From: Himantopus leucocephalus
Taxonomy: Eukaryota; Chordata; Aves; Charadriiformes; Recurvirostridae
Reading direction: 5' to 3'
DNA length: 64,000 nt
NCBI GenBank assembly: GCA_003993805.1
Contig: RSEF01000003.1
Coordinates: 40,175,755 to 40,239,754, forward strand
Shown: in pieces, positions 37,608 to 50,219 of the stretch
Position numbering within the stretch: position 1 is the stretch's first letter
Layout: each line of letters starts with the position of its first letter
Notes under the pieces: generated by a model
The model's database searches: none
What the model saw: the letters and a program-made list of their open reading frames with translations, nothing else
Told to the model about the DNA's origin: nothing
Position numbers and translations under genes: made by a program

Positions 37608-40600
37608 GTGAGTGATATGTATTAAGGTTTTTTCCAGAGAGTCTTTGAAATGTATTTAAAATACTTGAATTCAGTCCTTTGCATGTACTATTGTCTTTAC
37701 TTGTGCTGGCAGTTTTAAAGTCAAAGGCTTGATCTTACAAACACAGTCACATTTCATTAATGAGCATAGCCTCTCTATTCAGTGTCAGCCTGGCAGTACT
37801 GCCAGTAAAGGAAGTGCATAACTCTGAAGTTTTTCTTTCTGCTTTTCTCCTTTGTCTAAATCCTGTAGGAAAAGGCTGGATGCCTGAAATTATTCTTGTT
37901 GAAAAATGCTAAGAGCTGCACTGTTGTAGGCAGACCAGCTCTCTGCATAAATAGATCTTTCAGATGTGAAGCTTTCTGTAACTGTGATTCTCTTTGGGGT
38001 TTTCTTGTACTATGCGCTGTTCTGATGTACTGTAAATATTTGAGAGCTGCACCTGGTGTTAGACCAAGGCAGCAATGAAGATTTGCTTAGTACAAAAAGG
38101 AAAAAGCCATGCAAGCACAGATGGACAGCACTACAGAAGGGAACCAATTTCCCCTTCATGTAGGGGAAAGAGGAGGAGAAGAAAATGTTAATGCCTTGAA
38201 AAGGCAGCATAAAATGGAGAAGAGAAGGGAAACTGTGGGTAGCACAATTTGGTAGCGCTGGCAGGCTGCTGCTCAGGCTGCATAAGGTGACTCATTCAGG
38301 AAAGCATTCTTTTACCTTGCCTGTTAGGCAGCTTGCATCTTCTAATAGAGGCATAGGAATACTGAGTTTACAAATGAAACAGTGTGAATAGATGGCTATA
38401 TTTTCCTGCACGTTGAGGTTTTTTTTCCCCTTTCTCTTTCCCTTATCTGAAGTTTCTATATAAAGCTAATCTATTCACAAACAAAGAAGGCCTCTTCCAC
38501 ATAGGAGGTATGTATACAGAGGAAACTCAGCAATATATTCCATTTATTTTTCACTTAAGAAAACTATAGAACTAAGAGAATACAGAGAACATGCCCTATA
38601 AGCATCCATTACAAGATTAAAACTGTTGAATCTATAATCAGGTTTGTTTTGAATGGAAGTCTGTTCTAGATGTGTGAGCACAGTAACCACATATCTACTG
38701 GAACTATTTGCAAAAAATGCAGTGAGAATTTTTTTTGTGCTCTTACGAAAACTAAACAAATAGTATGATTTATGAAGGGAGCAATGGCATAATTTAAAAA
38801 TCAAATGTAAGAAAACAGTTCAACCATCAACAACTCTTTTGCATAAAAGGACTATCTTGTTTTATATTGTAGACTTTAAAAATTATATAACTTGTAATCA
38901 TTTGCATTCATAGTTACTTTCTTTGTGCATATTCTGCTCTACTTGACATCGTGATACTGGTGGATGAACCTGTCTGGAAGCAGAAATTAAAATTAGTGTC
39001 TTTTTTGCACAGCAGCTAATTCTATGAGTTTGAAATACTCAGGTAAAGCATTAACATTATTTTCCAGATTCAAATCACAAGAATACTTTCATTCTTCAAT
39101 AGTCTTGAACATAAAACCCCAATTTCAGTCTTGAAAATTAGTATTCAAGTTTTTAACACAAAAAAGCCAGTCCCCTCTGAAGACCAGCCCTCTATGAAGT
39201 GAGCTGAATCTTTTTTTTTTTAAAATTCCTTCCACCTGTTTTCTTAGCTTTAATTTCAGTCATCCCTATCTGAAGTTTTACAACTTGAGGTGATCACTAC
39301 TTTCATATTCATAGCATATAAAAAGCACACTCTTTTTTTTGCTGTCAACATTTGACAGCCTATAATCTCAGAGAGCAAAGCTTTAAATTGCATCATCAGG
39401 AATAAGACTTCCTTCTTTATGGTGGTGCTATGATGGAAATAAATTTTATTAGGCAAAATTCAAGAACATGGAATTACTTTTTAGAGACCTGTTTTCCAGG
39501 AAACAGACTGCTTCGCATTTCCTCGTAAGCTTTTGGTTGACTTGTTAATAATTTTTGGTTTATTCTGTTTTCCCACCAACACTTTAGACTGTTTCTGTGA
39601 AGGGACGAATGACCAATGCAGCAGTAGTTCTGTCTCTTATGGAAATCACAGTGACCCTCATTTGCATGTACATACCAGCTGTCTTTATAGGCAGAGGACA
39701 ATTATACCTTTCAGTTCATGCAGAAAAGCTTGAAATGAGGGAACTGGAAATGACGTGATAACACTTCATCTCCTTTTGATCATTGTTCTTATTTTTGAAA
39801 GTATATTTACAAGCTGGAAGTTATCAAGAATATTAAAAAAAACCAAACTAGTGTACTTGAAAAAGGGAAATTAAACTTTACATTATTCCCACAGATTGGC
39901 TGTCATTGCTGTAAGAGCAGAAAAGCCTCTTTATTTAAACCAGTCTTCACAACAACAAATACAGAAATAATTTCCTTGTAATTTGAACACTGCTTTTGAA
40001 AAATGTTATTTTAACTGCATGCATGAGATGCGTCATTCGGGGATTACTATCAGTCTTTTAGAAATACCATTCTTTACAGTGCCTCATTTCTATCTTTTAA
40101 AAAAAAAAAAATCAGCTTCTTGCCTGGAGCGTTAAATCCCATCTTGCTGTGCAGTGACTGCAGTGTTGTTCTGCATTTCTAACTAGAATCGAGTAAAATA
40201 TTCCACAACGCTTTTGTCATTGATTTTAATGACAGGTTCTATGCAGATGACTGGCCTACTTTTGCACTATGTTTTGGTTTGGCTGTGTGCCACTTGTTTT
40301 TCACAGTGATCCATATGAACTCTTCTAAGGCTGTTTTAATGTGAAATGTAGATGGACGCCAACAACTGGAACGGTGGGGACTTTGCGTATTTTAATTTTG
40401 CTTTATATAAGAAACAAGTAAAGTGTGGTATATCAAATTTGGTGCATTGGCTAAGGATGTGGCGTGGACAAATATATCGGCATTTTGTAATTCAGGCATC
40501 GGATCTATTTCTTTTACGATGAGGACAGCTGTATTTGAAATTGCAGTGACAGTAATTACAAGTTATAGATTACCTGATGCACAGTGGAGCCATGGCTTTT

Positions 40601-41608
40601 ATGTTGTGGTCCCAGGAGGACAAGAGCTGAACCTGAATGAATAGGATTGGCGCTCTCACTTCGGTGTGTGGCGATGAATGATTTGCACTAACATGAAGAG
40701 ACTATCTTGGTGGGAAAATGAAATTGACGTTTCCAAACACTAACATAACTGAAACAGAAGAGCTAGTAGATTGATTTAATAAAAAGGAGTTTATCCTGGA
40801 ATTAATTTGAGGTGCAGTTATTGCAGAGGAGCTAGTAAGGGTGTCTGTTATATAAACTGAATGAGTCCCGTCGGCTGCCCCAGATGGTAATTAAACTTGA
40901 CCCAGACAAACCCATGCCCTTTCTAATCTCTGTTGGCTAGCTGTAACACACTTGCTGCATGAATCTCTTTCAAACAGATCATTTATCTTTAAATTTCTCT
41001 TCAGAGATTTATACTTGTCCTGTTATAGCTGTAAACATGGGACAAACAAACAAAAAGTTCTGGTTACCATAAAACAAAACCTGAAGTCAGTCCCATGCGT
41101 GTGTGCTCACAGCCTCTTTCTGATTTCCACGGAGTGCCCGCCTGCTTCTCACAAAGGGCACTTTATCTCACTGTGGTAATGTCATCTGCACCCACTTGCA
41201 GTTCCAGTGCAGCGTCTGCAGGCATATACAAAGGTCTTAGTATAGATAAGTGTGTGAAAACTTGAAAAAACAGGATGAAAGTTTGTTTCTGAGACATAAA
41301 GTAGATGTTTTTAGATAATTTTTCAAGTTTTTTTTTCATTCTGATTCATGTGATGATGTACACAATACGGATTTGTCTCTATTGGCATCCTGAGGAGACT
41401 ATTTATTATGCAGCTGTTATTTAAGACTACTTATGGTTTCCTGTTTCACTGATAATTTTTGTTAGCAGTAATACAAATGTTTCTTTTATCAGATGGTGGG
41501 GCAGTGCAACCTCCTCTAACTAAGGGGGCTGCCCAACAGCAACCCTTCATGTGATAAGGGATCATGCACTACGCTGAGTATTCCTAGTAAGCATCTGAAG
41601 GGAAAGAT
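37608..41608. other. FMN2 intron sequence
   Basis: No coding exon recognised. A coding exon homologous to the human segment between NVFTG and QDQLYTW is required between 37.6 and 47.3 kb on phase grounds but was not identified by eye here. The last part (about 40.3-40.96 kb) has a texture resembling vertebrate conserved noncoding DNA. Confidence 0.6.
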
Positions 41609-41791
41609 CACAGAATGATCAGGGTTGGAAGGGACCTCTAGAGATCATCTAATCCAACCCCCCTGCCAGAGCAGGTTTACCTACAGCAGGTTGCACAGGA
41701 AGGCATCCAGGAGGGTTTTGAATGTCTCCAGCGTGGGAGACTCCACACCCTCTCTGGCCAGCCTGTTCCAGTGCTCTGCCACCCTCAAAGT
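41609..41791 (-). mobile_element. CR1 LINE 3' end, minus orientation
   Basis: Begins CACAGAATGATCAGGGTTGG and continues AGGGACCTCTAGAGATCATC and TAATCCAACCCCCCTGCC, the antisense of the CR1 3' region. It goes on through GACTCCACACC and CTGTTCCAGTGCTCTGCCACC, which are antisense to the last part of CR1 ORF2. The 5' side runs into the assembly gap. CR1 inserts by target-primed reverse transcription and is normally 5'-truncated. Confidence 0.93.
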
Positions 41792-41891
41792 NNNNNNNNN
41801 NNNNNNNNNNNNNNNNNNNNNNNNNNNNNNNNNNNNNNNNNNNNNNNNNNNNNNNNNNNNNNNNNNNNNNNNNNNNNNNNNNNNNNNNNNN
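41792..41891. other. Assembly gap (100 N)
   Basis: A placeholder of exactly 100 Ns between two CR1 pieces of opposite orientation, inside the FMN2 intron region where one coding exon is unaccounted for. The true size is unknown. Confidence 0.98.
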
Positions 41892-41977
41892 GGAGGTGTC
41901 CCTGCCCATGGCAGGGGGGTTGGAACTGGAGGATGTTTAAGGTCCCTTCCAACCTAAACTATTCTATGATTCTATGA
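41892..41977 (+). mobile_element. CR1 LINE 3' end, plus orientation
   Basis: Runs from GGAGGTGTCCCTGCCCATGG through AAGGTCCCTTCCAACC to the terminal ATTCTATGATTCTATGA, the hallmark CR1 3' tail. It faces the preceding CR1 piece with their 5' sides toward the gap. Confidence 0.93.
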
Positions 41978-44900
41978 GGGCCCTAACTACAGAGCTATTG
42001 TCTCTGTTGTCCTCTCGTATGCCCAGGATATGATGTTGAATCCTGAGCAAAGTTTGATGGGATCAAGTAAGTTTGTTCTGTTTTGTTGAGGAGGTTGAAG
42101 CCATTTCATAGGTAAGAAATGTGTCATGGTTTTTTTGACACTTGAACTGTTTTTAAATTAATTGTTGAGGCACATCAGTTTTCTGAAAAGAAAAAAAATT
42201 ACTCAAGTAAAATGCTTGTGCATCAACTGTAGTTCATGAGGATAAAGGGGTCTTCAGCCATGTATTACAGTATTATGACGGACCTGCTGTTTTTCAGTCT
42301 TGAAAGACATCTGTGCTCACTAGTATGGCCAAAGGCGGTACAAGCCGAAAGCCACGTTTAATCACTGCTCTGGTTCTGCCACTTTGTTACTGAACCTCTC
42401 CTCAAAAAGTAAACCACTTTCTCCAGTCTTAATAGTATTGATTTCTTTATTTTAAAAGCTGCTTAAAATAAAGCAGTCTCTTGCTGATAAGAGCATTTTG
42501 AGGTAGTCCAGCTCTAATTTCTCAAACTAAAACCTTGCTTGTCCGATTAACTATTTATATGCCGTCAGAACATGCAATTGGCTTTCTTTCATTTTAGAGG
42601 TTGTATACTTAGTATATTAGAATGATTAAACTTCCTGAATGGGAAAAGAAAATCCTTCCATGTACTTGAAACAGTCTAAATGACAAGCAGTTATATACAA
42701 ATGCAGAACAAGCTCTTTGGAGATCTTAGCCTAGAAAACACCTTCTAAGTCATGGAGTCTGGCCCCCGCTTATCCCAAATACCATGAAATGTAATTCCTC
42801 TATGAGTTTATCTAGTTTCATCTTAAGTGCAGTTATACTTTCTACTCTCCCCACTCCTCCAGCTGTTCCCATTGGAAGGCTGTCCACATCCATACTGATT
42901 TGATGAGTAGGAACCTTCTTATAACTACCACTTTCTGTTTACCCCTGGTGCACCTCTACATGTCTGTGGACATGCCGATGCTTCTGTCTTCCTCTCTTCA
43001 GGACAACTTTGTATGTTCGGGGTTCTAGTGAAAAATTGTTCAAGTTTACTATTTGAAGATAAATGCCCTGCAAGATAGGCCCTGATCCCTTCATGGCTTA
43101 ACGCAGGAGCCATCAGGGAAGTTGATACCAATTCACTCTAGTGTAAGAAAGTTTATAGGTACCGCTGAGGCACTTCCCCCATCTGCTGAAGAGCAGAGGC
43201 TACCTCTGACAGGAGTGTGCTTCTGTACTGCCCCACCTTTCCCATCTCACCACACAGGATCTGACTGTGCTTGTCTTTTTCTTTTTTTTTTTTTTTTCCT
43301 TAAGAATTGTCATAATACTTCTGGTCAGGTTTTTTTCCCCTCGATTCTCACATTGCTAATTCATACTTTTACAACCTCTTCTAAGTATTTCTCGCAATGG
43401 CTAGTTTTGTCCTTTGAACTGGAAGCAGGTAAAAAGTTGATTAAAAGCTGAAGCGGCGTTGAACAGAAAGTCATATTACCTGTATATCTCCAGAAGCAAT
43501 ACAGCTGCTAGAAACATAGGTTCAAGGTTGCATATTATATTCCTACAGTGGGGGATATACTAATCTCTAATTCAGTCTGCGGCCTGGGGAGCAAACCAGG
43601 TCTCTGTGTGAAAAATGTGTCACAGCTTTTCTGAAAGCTCAGGGTCCACCAGTATGCCTTCTGATGTTGGCTGCAGGTCTAGCTCATGGCCCTAGTTCTG
43701 GGTCCACCCGTCTCTTTTGTATGTCATTTGCTAGAAGTCCTTACTTTGAGTAGCTTGCAGCATTGGCTTCCATCTTTAAAGATTTGCAGGAAAGCCTATC
43801 TTTAGTTCAAGCTGTGAAGAGACATAATTAGTATTTAATATATTATGTACCTGAAATGTAACACTGTGGTACTTGAGAACGAAAATTTGTTACAAAAAGC
43901 CATTCTTTGTGCCTTCTGAGAGCTGGTTTGGAAGAGAGTGAGTTAAACTACGGACCTGACTGTCTGTGACTCTATTCTAAATGCAGTGGTAAAATAAGTG
44001 GTAAAATGTCTATTGATCAGGTACCATCAGATCCTGCAGGCAGTTTGCCTTGCCCATGTGCAAATGCTCTGCAGTTTTAAGAACCAGTGGAAAGTGCTGT
44101 GTAAGGATTTGTGGAAACGAGAACTCTTCTTGACATCATGTTTAGTCGACTGGACTCAGACAGCTTTAAGCTTTCAATGTCCACCCAAAAATGAGTCCGA
44201 GTAAATAACTCTGGGATCATTCATTACAAGGATATATATGTATTTTTTCCCTCAAGAAGAAGTGCTTTAACTAAACAGTGGAGTCTGAGCAAAACAAAGT
44301 GGAAATTTCAGATGTATTCAAAGCTTGATCACGGTAAGAGTATTCACTGGCTGTACTTAAAATTATGTATAGTTTGTGGATTTTTTTATTACAATTATTA
44401 ATGATAAAAGCAAATCAGGATTTTTTTAATTATTTGGATTATTTTGTTTCTTTTGTTTGAATAGTACTTCAACATCATTGAATTGCACATATATTTCTTC
44501 AAAATGTTCTAATAATCATGCAAATTTATGGCATTATCTGGTTTGGAAAAGGAGAAATGAGATGGGTTAGTATATTAACTGACAAGTAGCTAAAGAGAAA
44601 AGGTAAAAAGGATTTTACCTTTTTAGATTTTGGACAGTATCTTGAGTGAGTAGGAATTAGGACATTCAAATGATTAATTTCTTTTGAAGGGCACAGAAGT
44701 GGACAGGGTTAATATTTTAGCATTTTAAGTGTAATTTATGGACTATCAACCTGAAGTCCAGACCTTCAGACTACCTGTCTGAGGGGTTTTCATATTTTAA
44801 ATTATGTTTATAAGTTTGCAAGTAATCTGAATGTAGCTGCTGTTAAATACTTTATATGTTGAATGCAGATACATTTTGGTTGTACTGCATGTCCCTTCAA

Positions 44901-47273
44901 GCCATTTTTACAAGTTTACATTTACGTCTGTAAATTTCTATTACATGATGAGTCTATTCCATCATTTGTCTCTACGTTAAATAGTGAATGAAAAGAATTC
45001 CAAAACAAAAAAAATCACAAACCAAAAAATACTGTCTTTTATACTCATAAACGAATCTCCCGTGCTGGGTTAGGAATTGGTTATGGAGTTGTGTGATGTC
45101 TTAATTTATAATTGTTCAGAGCTTATATGCTGTAAATTCTATCAGCAAGAATATAGGTACTTCATATTTTATTACCCTCATAATGTATCCCATCTGTACA
45201 ATAATTCTGAGACATACTATACTCTTTCTGCTATGTCTTAATTCACGAAGACTAATAATTCTTCAAAAATTTGTTGTTAAATGATTGTACTATATCTTTG
45301 AAGAACTGGCATAGTGAAATATCATGTCCAGGAACAGTTTAACTGTTTGTCTTCCTCATTCACGCTATGTCAATATTATCTACAGTCTGCTGTCTTCTGT
45401 TTTACTGCCCTATAACCCTACCTGTAATCCTGTTGAAAGTCGACTGCTTACTCAGCTAACCCTCTGTAAAGCTTGTTCTTCCCTGTGTTCCCTGGACTGT
45501 ATAAGGTAGTAGAGTGGGCAAAACAATTTTGTTCTGGTTTGCCTCTATTCCTTTTTAAATCTCATTTTCCTCTGTGTTTTTGAGATTTGGATGGTGCAGA
45601 AACAAAACAAATAGAAAAATACAGCACCTTTTCTTTTTCTTTACACAGTATGTACAGTACTGGAAATTAGGCAGAAACCCAAAAATACATATCCTCTAAA
45701 AAGCTGGAATTAGATAAAGGGAAAGTACAAAGTTACTGAAGGAACTGCATTCATCAAACCTGTTTAGATGTTTGAATGCAATAACATAGTAATGGGAAAA
45801 GAATAGACTTTTCAAGGAACATAAAGGGCTATGTAAAGGACCTGATGTGATTTTGTACTAAGCTTTTTATCCATTTATTTTTACCTTTGTCTAAGGTGTG
45901 TGTATGTGGCTGTATTTTTGCCATGTTTTTCATGCTGGAAAGATTTAATGAGCTTCCTTTGACCCTGACTGTTTAAGGCACCCTCTGTAAAACAAAACTT
46001 TTTACTTTATAACCAGCATTTGACTGTTCTAAGTAAGTTGCTCTCAATAGAATGTTATCACTCCTATCACAACTTATTTTTAGGCAAGTAGAAGCTTAGT
46101 CACACAGAAATAGTGATTATCCCCCAAAAAGTGTTAAATTTTGTTCTTTTCCCTGCAGATCTCTTCAATGTTTAGTATCTGTGTAAACTAAAAAAAAAAT
46201 AAAATAAAAGTTTTATTCTAAAAATGAAATATGCAGCAGGAGAAATATATATTACCAATGTTTTACTGAGGCAATAGCGTGAATGAAGTGTAATGGACAG
46301 GATCTTTGTAAGAAGATATTACTGTGTGGTATGACTGTATTTTCAGCCTGTGACTTGATTTTTTTTTTTTTTTTTGCCAGTTTTGTTCTACAATATTTGC
46401 ATATTTCCACATCACTTACTGGGAAACTCATGCAGTTGCTGTGATTGATCTCTATTATGTTTACAGTATTATAAATATTTAATCACAAGGTGTGCATGTT
46501 GATGCATACTGGGAGTCACAAGAATAACTACTTGAATTGTGGTCAGCTAAAATCTTTCTGTTGGCTTAAAGCATAAGTTTGCCCTAGTTGTCATCAGACA
46601 GTCTGGATGTCTCCTACTTTTAATAAGTGAATCAAGCTCAAAGCTATTGAGTTATAAGGATGTAATCTGATTTGAGCCCAGAGGATTGAGAATACTTTTA
46701 GTTGTTGGGTTTTTTAAATAATTCTATTCTAAAAGCAAACTCACCTTTTTAGCTGCCTTTCTATGAATATGGAAATGTAAATGACGAAACCAGGGTTGCA
46801 GTGAAGAAATATCTCAGTTTAATTTATGCTGAGATAATCTTGCTTCTTTTCCTTATTCATGCATTTGGTGTAAAAAGGTTACTTAAAGTGTGGTCTGAAA
46901 TATTTTTCTCTAACATATAAACTAGCCATATGTAAAGAAGTACAGTCACGATGGACAGAACCTGTTATCTCTCTAAGGAAAGAAGTTTGAGTTCCTCATG
47001 CTCAAAAAAAAGTGCTGAACTGTATTCTATAACTAGATAACTAAAAGATTAAATTTTCTATTGTTAATAGAGGTAATTCCAAAACTGAAAAATTAAATTC
47101 TTTTAATGTAGATCTATGTTAAGTCTTTGTCAGCAGATGAAGAGCATAAAAACAAGTCTACCCTGCTATAGGGGTGGATATAGAGCTATTTGTGTTGGAA
47201 ACAAAGGCTTTGATATTTTAAGCTTGTTTTTCTATATGAACTTCTTGACTTTTTTTTTTTTTAATAACCACAG
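41978..47273. other. FMN2 intron sequence
   Basis: AT-rich intron with one old CR1 fragment (about 42.7-42.96 kb). Several pseudo-splice motifs are present, such as CCCAG then 40 bases then GTAAGT near 42.05 kb, but none encodes a recognisable FMN2 segment. I found no coding exon before the one at 47,274. Confidence 0.6.
42712..42962 (-). mobile_element. Old CR1-like LINE fragment, minus orientation
   Basis: Phrases such as CCATTGGAAGGCTGTCCACA and GTAGGAACCTTCTTATAACT match the antisense of older CR1 subfamilies (ggaaggctgttccacacc... gttaggaaccttcttctaat). No ATTCTATG tail is visible, and divergence is high, so it is older than the other copies. Confidence 0.7.
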
Positions 47274-47421
47274 CAAGACCAGCTTTATACTTGGGCTGCA
47301 GTTAGCCAACCCACACATTCATCAGATTACGTTGAAGGAAGCTTTCCAAGGAGAATTCCATCTGCGTGGCCCCCACCCAAACCTCCAGATGAAGAACAAA
47401 GACTCAAAATTACAGAAGAAG
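47274..47421 (+). CDS. FMN2: Formin-2, internal coding exon (YTWAAVSQP block)
   Basis: 148 bases between a T12-rich tract ending AACCACAG and the donor GTACAG. It opens in phase 0 and reads [16 protein letters not shown], then [20 protein letters not shown], ending KITEE with one base left (phase 1). This matches the human FMN2 segment [16 protein letters not shown]...FPRRVP...KPPDEEHR closely. It lies upstream of the coiled-coil and FH1 regions in the protein; a specific function for this block is not known to me. It cannot be joined directly to the exon ending at 37,607: that exon ends in phase 1, and joining them shifts frame and meets a stop within about a dozen codons. Confidence 0.95.
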
Positions 47422-50149
47422 GTACAGTTCTTGGACACAGACAAGATATATGTATGGCATTGGGGGGAGCTGCTGTCTTTTAGAATACAAGTTATAAACT
47501 TAATACCTTAACGTCTAACAAATACTTTATTTTGAAGTTCTTGGGTTAGCATCAGAAATAATGCCAGCTAGTATGAATCTAATCAAAAATAGTCAGCAAA
47601 AATGCATGCTTTTTGTTAGCAACCAAGATGTGCACCTGGCATCTGCTGACTTACGGATTTTACCAGGTGTTGTGACCTTTGTTCTTTTCCAGTTTACATA
47701 CCTTCAGAGCCATGAAATATGGGTACTTTTCTCTTCTTAAAAATATGGAAAACTTCAGAAGTCCACTGGTGGTATACTGAAACTTATTAGAGTGGTGTAA
47801 GGTATTCCTTTGTGGATTGAGCAGTCCCCTGCTGACAGAGAGGTAGGAAAAGCGTATCTGAAAAATAAATTGAGGTCTTGTTTACAAAGTCAGTTTAATC
47901 TTAGAATTTGTGAGGTTACTCTACCAGCCAAATTTCTGAAATCTTCTGCATACTCATTAGCAGTTTTGTTTAAGCTGAGAATTAAAACAAAGCAAAGCCT
48001 TTTGTACCTGACAAAGAAATATAGAAGAGAATTTCAAACCTGTTTTCTGCTAGAAGTGTTGATGTGCAAATACCACAGTTTCTTGGAGGCTTAGCTTTGC
48101 ATTAGTTAGGATTCAACTATTCTCAACACTTCTTGGCTGTATTCTTCCCCATGACCTCCATGGAGAGCCACTGGGTATTCTCAAATTTTCCATTTCCTAC
48201 CCCTCCTTTTTTCTTTGCTCAGATCTGAAGAATTAACTCATTATTTCAACAGATCTCTTTGTACTGCTTGTGGGCTTTGGGTGGAGTTAATTTCAGATTT
48301 GCTTCTCTTTGGGACTTCTCTACCACTTCCTCTGGAACACGAGCAAAGTATTCCTTGCATGGACACCATTTATCATGGCAATGCTTCACTTTTACTGGTA
48401 TCGCTTATTTCGGTGTTCACAAGCAAAATAAGTGATGCCAACAAAAATGCAATACTGCTGTATTATTCTGTTTATGCTGTTGCTTTTACCAAAGCAGCTC
48501 TGTTAGTGGTCAAGGAAACATTTCTGCTTCCATCCCACTGATGCAATTCAGTGTGGAATGCTGCAGTACTGGTCTGTTGGTCTAGTCCAGTTTTTGACTA
48601 ATGGTCTACTATTTTATGCTGTATTCAATGAAACTGCCATTTATGAACATACTCTGCACTGGAAAAACAAGAGAGTGAATATTTTATTATTTTACTTTGA
48701 GGTTTTTGCCCGACAGAGGCTGGTGCAAGTTAATAATGGTTTTGTTGCTCTAAAATCTAGAAGAACATTGATTACAGAAAGTATTTTGAAATTTAGATTT
48801 TTACCATTTAAAAGAGTATTTCTACCAAGAGAATAATAGTAATAATTTTTAAATATATTCATTTTATACATGGTTTGTTTCCATCCTGTGTTCTATTTAT
48901 ACCTACTACATGGATGCGATGTGTGCAGTATTTATCTGTTCCTTATCTCAGCCATTGCCCTCTCAAAAACTGCAAAAATATTAAGAAAATAGAAGTAAAA
49001 TGGAAAACTGTGTGTTGTGACTATTTCTAAATGGAACATAAATGTTCTCAGAATTCATTTGAGGTCCAGACACTTAAAGTTATTGCTGCAGTTTTGTTCT
49101 TTTGATGTGAATTTGCTGTGTAGGGCATAGCTGGAAAAGGAAGATTTAGAATTGTTCTGGATACAATTCAGGTAGATAAATAACTTAACTTTCTGATTAT
49201 TTGCATGCTTTCTATGTGAAAGAACCTGGAGGTGAGTGATGTTTCATGTGAAGCCTCAAGGGTAAACACTGTCCCCAAGATTTTTAACTAAAAAAATCCA
49301 CCTTTGATGGGTGGAGGGGGCAAGCATTTTTTAAAGGGTTTAAATCAGTGTGTACAGAATAGATGTATTTTGCATTATATATAAATATTGCTGTATGGAT
49401 TAAACAGATAAAATATTAACATTAAAGACAATGGTTGATAAAGAAAAACATAATTTTTAGACAAAAGTATTGATCCAGAGAGGAATGTAGCAGGCTATTT
49501 TTATATGTAGAGTCTTTATTTTTATCACATATTACATATGTTAGCATGAGGACAATACCTAATACGAATTTGGGTTCAAGTCAGCAGGTACTCATGCCAA
49601 AAACATATTCAGTTCTGGATTCAGAAAAGTTTTTGGACAAAATGAGTCAGTATCACCAATAAGATCATGGTATACATCACCACTTTTTTACCTGAGTACC
49701 CAAAATCTGCTTCTGTCACTTCTTATGGCATATGACTCTACCACTCTCATGCCCCAGCACATTGCCTGAATCTGAACACTGCAGGGTATTTGAAATTCAA
49801 CTATTTTAATGCTCTGCTGATGACACTATTCCACTTAACATATAGGAAAAGGCAAGCATGCAGGCACTAGAGCCCAGTCATCCTGTCCCCCATGTGACTG
49901 TCCTAACCGCCTGGGCAGAGACTCAAAGATTATCCAACTTCTCCAGTAAAATGAAACAGTCCCAACACACTAAGTCTCTGTGTGGGTTTACTTCCTGAAA
50001 TCTAAGTTAGTCTCTTAAACAAAACTAGGCTTGTCCAGACATTTATTTCCTTTGTTTTATGAAAAATGAGGAAAAAAAATTGTTTTGTTTGGGTTAAATG
50101 AAAGGTTTCATTTGTCATATAACACATTTTTCTTTTCCTTTACCACTTT

Positions 50150-50219
50150 TTCTTTTTTTTTTCTTTTTTTTGGGGGGGGGGGTATGTNTTTTTTTCTTTT
50201 TTTTGGGGGGGGGGTATGT
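50150..50219. repeat. T/G homopolymer direct repeat around a single N (unmerged contig overlap)
   Basis: A T-run, C, T8-9, G10-12, TATGT pattern occurs on both sides of one N at 50,188. As at 12,363 and 25,966, this looks like contig ends that stalled in a homopolymer and overlap. The real locus probably has one copy. Confidence 0.85.

Noticed and set aside
37870..37912. Acceptor-like TAAATCCTGTAG followed by a 15-codon tail phase-compatible with the first FMN2 exon (alternative terminal exon)
   Set aside because: Very short, no polyadenylation signal noted close by, and no known isoform support; easily chance.
39594..39702. A phase-compatible segment reading DCFCEGTNDQC after the acceptor-like CCAACACTTTAG, considered as the missing FMN2 exon because human FMN2 has DCFREPCNQN
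   Set aside because: Only DCF and a glutamate agree, the preceding expected residues are absent, and there is no good phase-0 donor.
42049..42088. Forty-base segment between a good acceptor (CTCTCGTATGCCCAG) and GTAAGT
   Set aside because: It gives an early stop in the frame required after the first FMN2 exon and its length does not satisfy the phase.
45324..45509. 61-codon open frame containing LLPYNPTCNP, compared with the FMN2 LLPFSDCFREP segment
   Set aside because: Similarity is limited to a few residues and no flanking splice sites give the correct phases.
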